This document shows positions 5,788 to 8,339 of a stretch of DNA of 8,339 nucleotides, piece after piece. Under the pieces are notes generated by a model that ran no database searches, was not told the origin of the DNA, and saw only the letters and a program-made list of their open reading frames with translations. The stretch's first letter is position 1. Each line of letters opens with the position of its first letter. The DNA is taken from the NCBI GenBank assembly GCA_044375275.1, contig JBILMZ010000154.1:1-8339 (forward strand), given 5' to 3'. The translations under genes were made by a program, and so were the position numbers. Source of the DNA: SZUA-430 sp044375275. GTDB lineage: Bacteria; Pseudomonadota; Alphaproteobacteria; Micropepsales; Micropepsaceae.

Positions 5788-6540
5788 GTGTCTGACGTCA
5801 CATCGGGTCAATCCACAATTGATGCTTCCGAGGTAGCCCGTTTCTCGGCCCTTGCCGCGGAATGGTGGAATCCGCACGGGAAATTTGCAGTTCTCCATAA
5901 GTTTAACCCGGTCCGGCTGCGCTACATCCGGGAGCACACGGTCCGGCACTTCAGGCGCGACGCCAAAAGCCTGACGCCGTTCGAGGGCCTGCGGCTTCTC
6001 GATATTGGCTGCGGCGGTGGCCTGCTGAGCGAACCCATGGCCCGCATGGGCTTCAGCGTCGTTGCAGCCGACGCGTCGGAAAAGAACATAAAGACAGCAT
6101 CAACGCATGCAATGGAACAGGGGCTGGTGATCGACTATCGGGCAACCAGTGCCGAAGAACTGGCCACGCGGGGCGAGGGATTCGATGTCATTCTCAACAT
6201 GGAAGTCATCGAGCACGTCGCCGACATCGACCTGTTCCTGTCGAGCTGTGCCTCCATGCTCAATCCGGGCGGCATCATGTTCATGGCGACCCTGAACCGG
6301 ACCCTGAAGTCCTGGGGACTGGCGATCATAGGAGCTGAATATATTCTTGGATGGATCCCCAAGGGGACCCATGACTGGAACAAGTTCATCAAGCCGATGG
6401 AACTCGACACCGCGCTGGGCCGCGCCGGGCTTAACGGCCGTTACGAGACGGGCGTCGTGTACAACCCGCTATCCGGCGAGTGGATGCTGTCATCCGACAC
6501 GGACGTGAACTACATGCTGGTTGCCGTGAAGGAAGCCTAG
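5788..6540 (+). CDS. ubiG: Ubiquinone biosynthesis O-methyltransferase (bifunctional 3-demethylubiquinol / 2-polyprenyl-6-hydroxyphenol methylase)
   Basis: This SAM-dependent methyltransferase performs both O-methylations in ubiquinone synthesis at the inner face of the membrane. From the GTG at 5788 it is 250 residues, the normal UbiG length. It shows the family N-terminal signature (IDASEVARFSALAAEWW, 11-27), SAM motif I (LLDIGCGGGLL, 70-80), the acidic residue binding the SAM ribose (D95 in VVAADAS), motif II (FDVILNMEVIEHV, 132-144) and motif III (GGIMFMATLNRT, 161-172). The UbiG-specific stretch GAEYILGWIPKGTHDWNKFI (182-201) is implicated in membrane association. GGAG lies ten bases before the GTG. 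The frame is open to a TTG at 5743, but that codon overlaps the lysC promoter and the TATAGT element. The gene runs divergently from lysC and convergently with the DUF1178 gene. Confidence 0.95.
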   Translation: MSDVTSGQSTIDASEVARFSALAAEWWNPHGKFAVLHKFNPVRLRYIREHTVRHFRRDAKSLTPFEGLRLLDIGCGGGLLSEPMARMGFSVVAADASEKNIKTASTHAMEQGLVIDYRATSAEELATRGEGFDVILNMEVIEHVADIDLFLSSCASMLNPGGIMFMATLNRTLKSWGLAIIGAEYILGWIPKGTHDWNKFIKPMELDTALGRAGLNGRYETGVVYNPLSGEWMLSSDTDVNYMLVAVKEA

Positions 6541-6950
6541 GAATCCGTTCGCGGAAGACTGGGGATCGGCGCGACGGGAATGCCCTCTTCCACCAGCTCC
6601 CGCGCATCTGCAAGGCTGGCCTCGCCATAGATCTGCCGCTCTTCCGCATCGCCATAGTGGATGGCACGCGCCACATCGGGAAACTTCTCGCCAACATACT
6701 CGGCGTTCGCCTCGACATGCTGGCGCACCTGCGTCACCCATTCGCGCATGGCCTTCGCCTGTCGGGCAGACTCGGCAAGCTCGCTCTTGCGGGACACGGC
6801 TGGCGCCATCGGCGCCTTCTGCACGCTCTTTGAGTTGCATGTCGGACAGACAAGCATGCCCTTCTTCGCCTGCTTGTCGAAAGCGGCGCTGTCACGGAAC
6901 CAGCCTTCGAAGTCGTGGCTCTTGTTGCAGGTCAGGAGGTAGCAGATCAT
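6537..6950 (-). CDS. DUF1178 family protein with N-terminal zinc-ribbon motif
   Basis: This 137-residue protein belongs to the widespread proteobacterial DUF1178 family of unknown function. The N-terminus MICYLLTCNKSHDFEGWFRD is the family hallmark. A likely zinc site is formed by C8, H12, C35 and C38 (TCNKSH, then VCPTC). The C-terminal half (about 60-125) is helical and charged, with the conserved KFPDVARAIHYGDAEERQIYGEA block typical of the family. There is no signal peptide or membrane segment, so it is probably cytoplasmic. The start at 6950 is supported by GGTGA seven bases upstream (6958-6962), which pairs with the 16S 3' end. Its stop codon overlaps that of convergent ubiG, so no terminator fits between the two genes. 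No function should be assigned beyond a probable metal-binding role. Confidence 0.9.
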   Translation of the reverse strand: MICYLLTCNKSHDFEGWFRDSAAFDKQAKKGMLVCPTCNSKSVQKAPMAPAVSRKSELAESARQAKAMREWVTQVRQHVEANAEYVGEKFPDVARAIHYGDAEERQIYGEASLADARELVEEGIPVAPIPSLPRTDS

Positions 6951-7096
6951 GCGTTGGTCACCAGCAAGGGTGTGTTGGAGAACTCAGGCGACAAAAATGG
7001 CTTCGGGCCCCGGACACATCAAGACCACACATTGGCAGCCCGCCGGGGTTAAAACCCTGTAAATCCGCGTTTTCTCCTGACGCTTGTGCGCAAAAG
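6951..7096. other. Non-coding gap between the DUF1178 gene and kynU
   Basis: No convincing ORF or RNA gene occurs in these 146 bp. A short dyad, GGGTT-AA-AACCC (7047-7058), is too small and lacks a T-tract, so I see no clear kynU terminator. TTGATG-N17-CATTTT on the minus strand (around 7000-7025) is a very weak promoter candidate for the DUF1178 gene. Confidence 0.5.
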
Positions 7097-8329
7097 TCAG
7101 GTCACGGCCTTGCGCTGGCGGAACGTCGGCGTGTCCCAAAGGCGTTCGGCCATCACCTGCCGCAGAACTTCAGCCGCCCGAAACACATCGACAAATCGCG
7201 TCGTCAGCGGCGAAAACCCGAGCCGCAAGATGTCTGGTGCCCGGAAATCACCCACCACCCCCTGCCCGATCAGCGCCTGGCAAATGGCGTAACTCTCCGG
7301 ATGCGCCAGCGACACCTGTGCGCCCCGAACAGCGCCATCGCGCGGGCTCGCGAGCGAGAAACCGAAAGCGCCGAGGTCCTGGTCGACGAGCGCAACGAAC
7401 AGATCCGTCAGCGCCTGCGCCTTGGCGCGAACCAACCGCATCTCGACACCCTCGAAAGCCCCGAGCGCCGCTTCAAGCGCAACGAGCGACAGGACCGGCG
7501 GCGTTCCGGCAAGCACGCCGTCGATACCCATTGCAGGCCGGAAGTCTTCTGCAAAGGCAAATGGATCCTGATGACCGAGCCATCCGTTCAGCGGATGCCG
7601 GAACGTCGCGTGATGACGAGGATGCAGATACACATAGGCTGGCGCACCAGGGCCGCCATTCAGGTACTTGTATCCGCACCCCACCGCGAAATCCGCACCA
7701 CTGTCGCCAATCTGCAGATCAAGCACGCCGGCGCTGTGCGAAAGGTCCCAGACGATCAGCGCACCTTTCTCATGCGCTCGCTTCGTGATGACGTTCATGT
7801 CGAACACGCGCCCGCTGCGATAGCTGACCTGCGTGAGCGACACGACGGCGACGTGGTCATCAATCGCATCAACGAGTGCATCTGCATCAACGCTCTTGAG
7901 TACGGCATTGCGCGAACCAGCCACGCTGCCTGCGATGTACGTGTTGGTTGGAAAGTCGCCCGTGACGCCGAGAATCACCTTGCGATCAGGCCGCAGCGCG
8001 AGCGCGCCCGAAAGAACCTTGAAGAGATTGACCGACGTCGAATCCGCGACGATCACCGTATCGGGCGCAGCTCCGATCAGCCGGCCGATCATGTTGCCGA
8101 CACGCTGCGGCGCGCGATACCAACCCGCGTCGTTCCACGACCGGATGAGCCCCTGCCCCCATTCCTGCTCCACGGCCGCAGTCAGGCGCGCCACGACGGC
8201 GCGCGGCAGGCAACCCAGAGAATTGCCATCGAGATAGGTGAGTCCATCGGGAATGACAAAGCGCTCGCGTATGGCCGCAAGCGGATCGTGCGCATCAAGC
8301 ATTTCACAATGGTTGCGGTCGATGGTCAT
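7097..8329 (-). CDS. kynU: Kynureninase
   Basis: This PLP-dependent hydrolase cleaves L-kynurenine to anthranilate and L-alanine (and 3-hydroxykynurenine to 3-hydroxyanthranilate) in tryptophan catabolism or de novo NAD synthesis. At 410 residues it is full length for the fold-type I family. The N-terminal YLDGNSLGCLP (32-42) is the kynureninase signature. A phosphate-binding STSVNLFK segment lies at 97-104, DFPTN at 125-129, and the PLP-contacting aspartate and histidine at D195 and H198 (VWDLSHSAG). The Schiff-base lysine is K221 in GCGYKYLNGGPG, and the C-terminal DFRAPDILRLGFSPL block (361-375) is typical. The ATG at 8329 has only ten bases before it in the window. It overlaps a TGA as ATGA, so an upstream gene such as kynA could be translationally coupled, but that is speculation. 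Other kyn genes and a regulator are not in view. Confidence 0.95.
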   Translation of the reverse strand: MTIDRNHCEMLDAHDPLAAIRERFVIPDGLTYLDGNSLGCLPRAVVARLTAAVEQEWGQGLIRSWNDAGWYRAPQRVGNMIGRLIGAAPDTVIVADSTSVNLFKVLSGALALRPDRKVILGVTGDFPTNTYIAGSVAGSRNAVLKSVDADALVDAIDDHVAVVSLTQVSYRSGRVFDMNVITKRAHEKGALIVWDLSHSAGVLDLQIGDSGADFAVGCGYKYLNGGPGAPAYVYLHPRHHATFRHPLNGWLGHQDPFAFAEDFRPAMGIDGVLAGTPPVLSLVALEAALGAFEGVEMRLVRAKAQALTDLFVALVDQDLGAFGFSLASPRDGAVRGAQVSLAHPESYAICQALIGQGVVGDFRAPDILRLGFSPLTTRFVDVFRAAEVLRQVMAERLWDTPTFRQRKAVT

Positions 8330-8339
8330 CGGATGATCC

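Noticed and set aside
7081..7096. Possible kynU terminator at cttgtgcgcaaaag
   Set aside because: Only three outer base pairs form, and no T-tract follows on the minus strand.

Overview
The window reads as ordinary core chromosome of an alphaproteobacterium. The evidence is a high-GC base composition, a lysC-ptsP pair with ubiG diverging from it, a DUF1178 zinc-ribbon protein beside ubiG, and an alphaproteobacterial-style HTH/DUF4115 (RodZ-like) membrane protein. A Caulobacterales/Hyphomonadaceae-like organism is my best guess, but that is inference from protein style and from paired GANTC (CcrM-type) sites in two promoters, not a demonstrated placement. I see no mobile element, CRISPR array, tRNA/rRNA or phage gene, and no convincing undescribed multi-gene system.

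Layout, left to right. (1) 1-117, minus: the 5' end of a CinA/MoaB-type molybdopterin-binding-domain protein that runs off the left edge. (2) 133-237: a short intergenic region with a very good intrinsic terminator for the next gene. (3) 238-891, minus: a TetR-family repressor, preceded by a near-perfect 27-bp dyad that is probably its operator. (4) 1008-2036, minus: a RodZ-like protein (cytoplasmic HTH, one membrane segment, Pro/Ala-rich linker, DUF4115). (5) 2204-4459, minus: ptsP, enzyme I of the nitrogen PTS with an N-terminal GAF domain. (6) 4464-5681, minus: lysC, aspartate kinase with two ACT domains, only 4 nt upstream of ptsP and so probably in one operon with it. (7) 5682-5787: the divergent lysC/ubiG promoter region. 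(8) 5788-6540, plus: ubiG, the ubiquinone O-methyltransferase. (9) 6537-6950, minus: a DUF1178 protein whose stop codon interlocks with that of ubiG. (10) 6951-7096: non-coding. (11) 7097-8329, minus: kynU, kynureninase, reaching almost to the right edge.

Functionally the window mixes aspartate-family amino acid synthesis (lysC), PEP-dependent nitrogen signalling (ptsP), cell-shape or envelope function (RodZ-like), respiratory quinone synthesis (ubiG) and tryptophan catabolism (kynU). Only lysC-ptsP looks like a true operon here. The most useful observations are regulatory. The TetR operator is edged by GANTC sites, and the same GAGTCG...CGAATC inverted pair recurs around the predicted RodZ-like promoter. 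The lysC promoter fixes the starts of both lysC and ubiG to shorter versions than the longest open frames. A terminator hairpin lies immediately before the CinA-like gene, leaving almost no room for a separate promoter.
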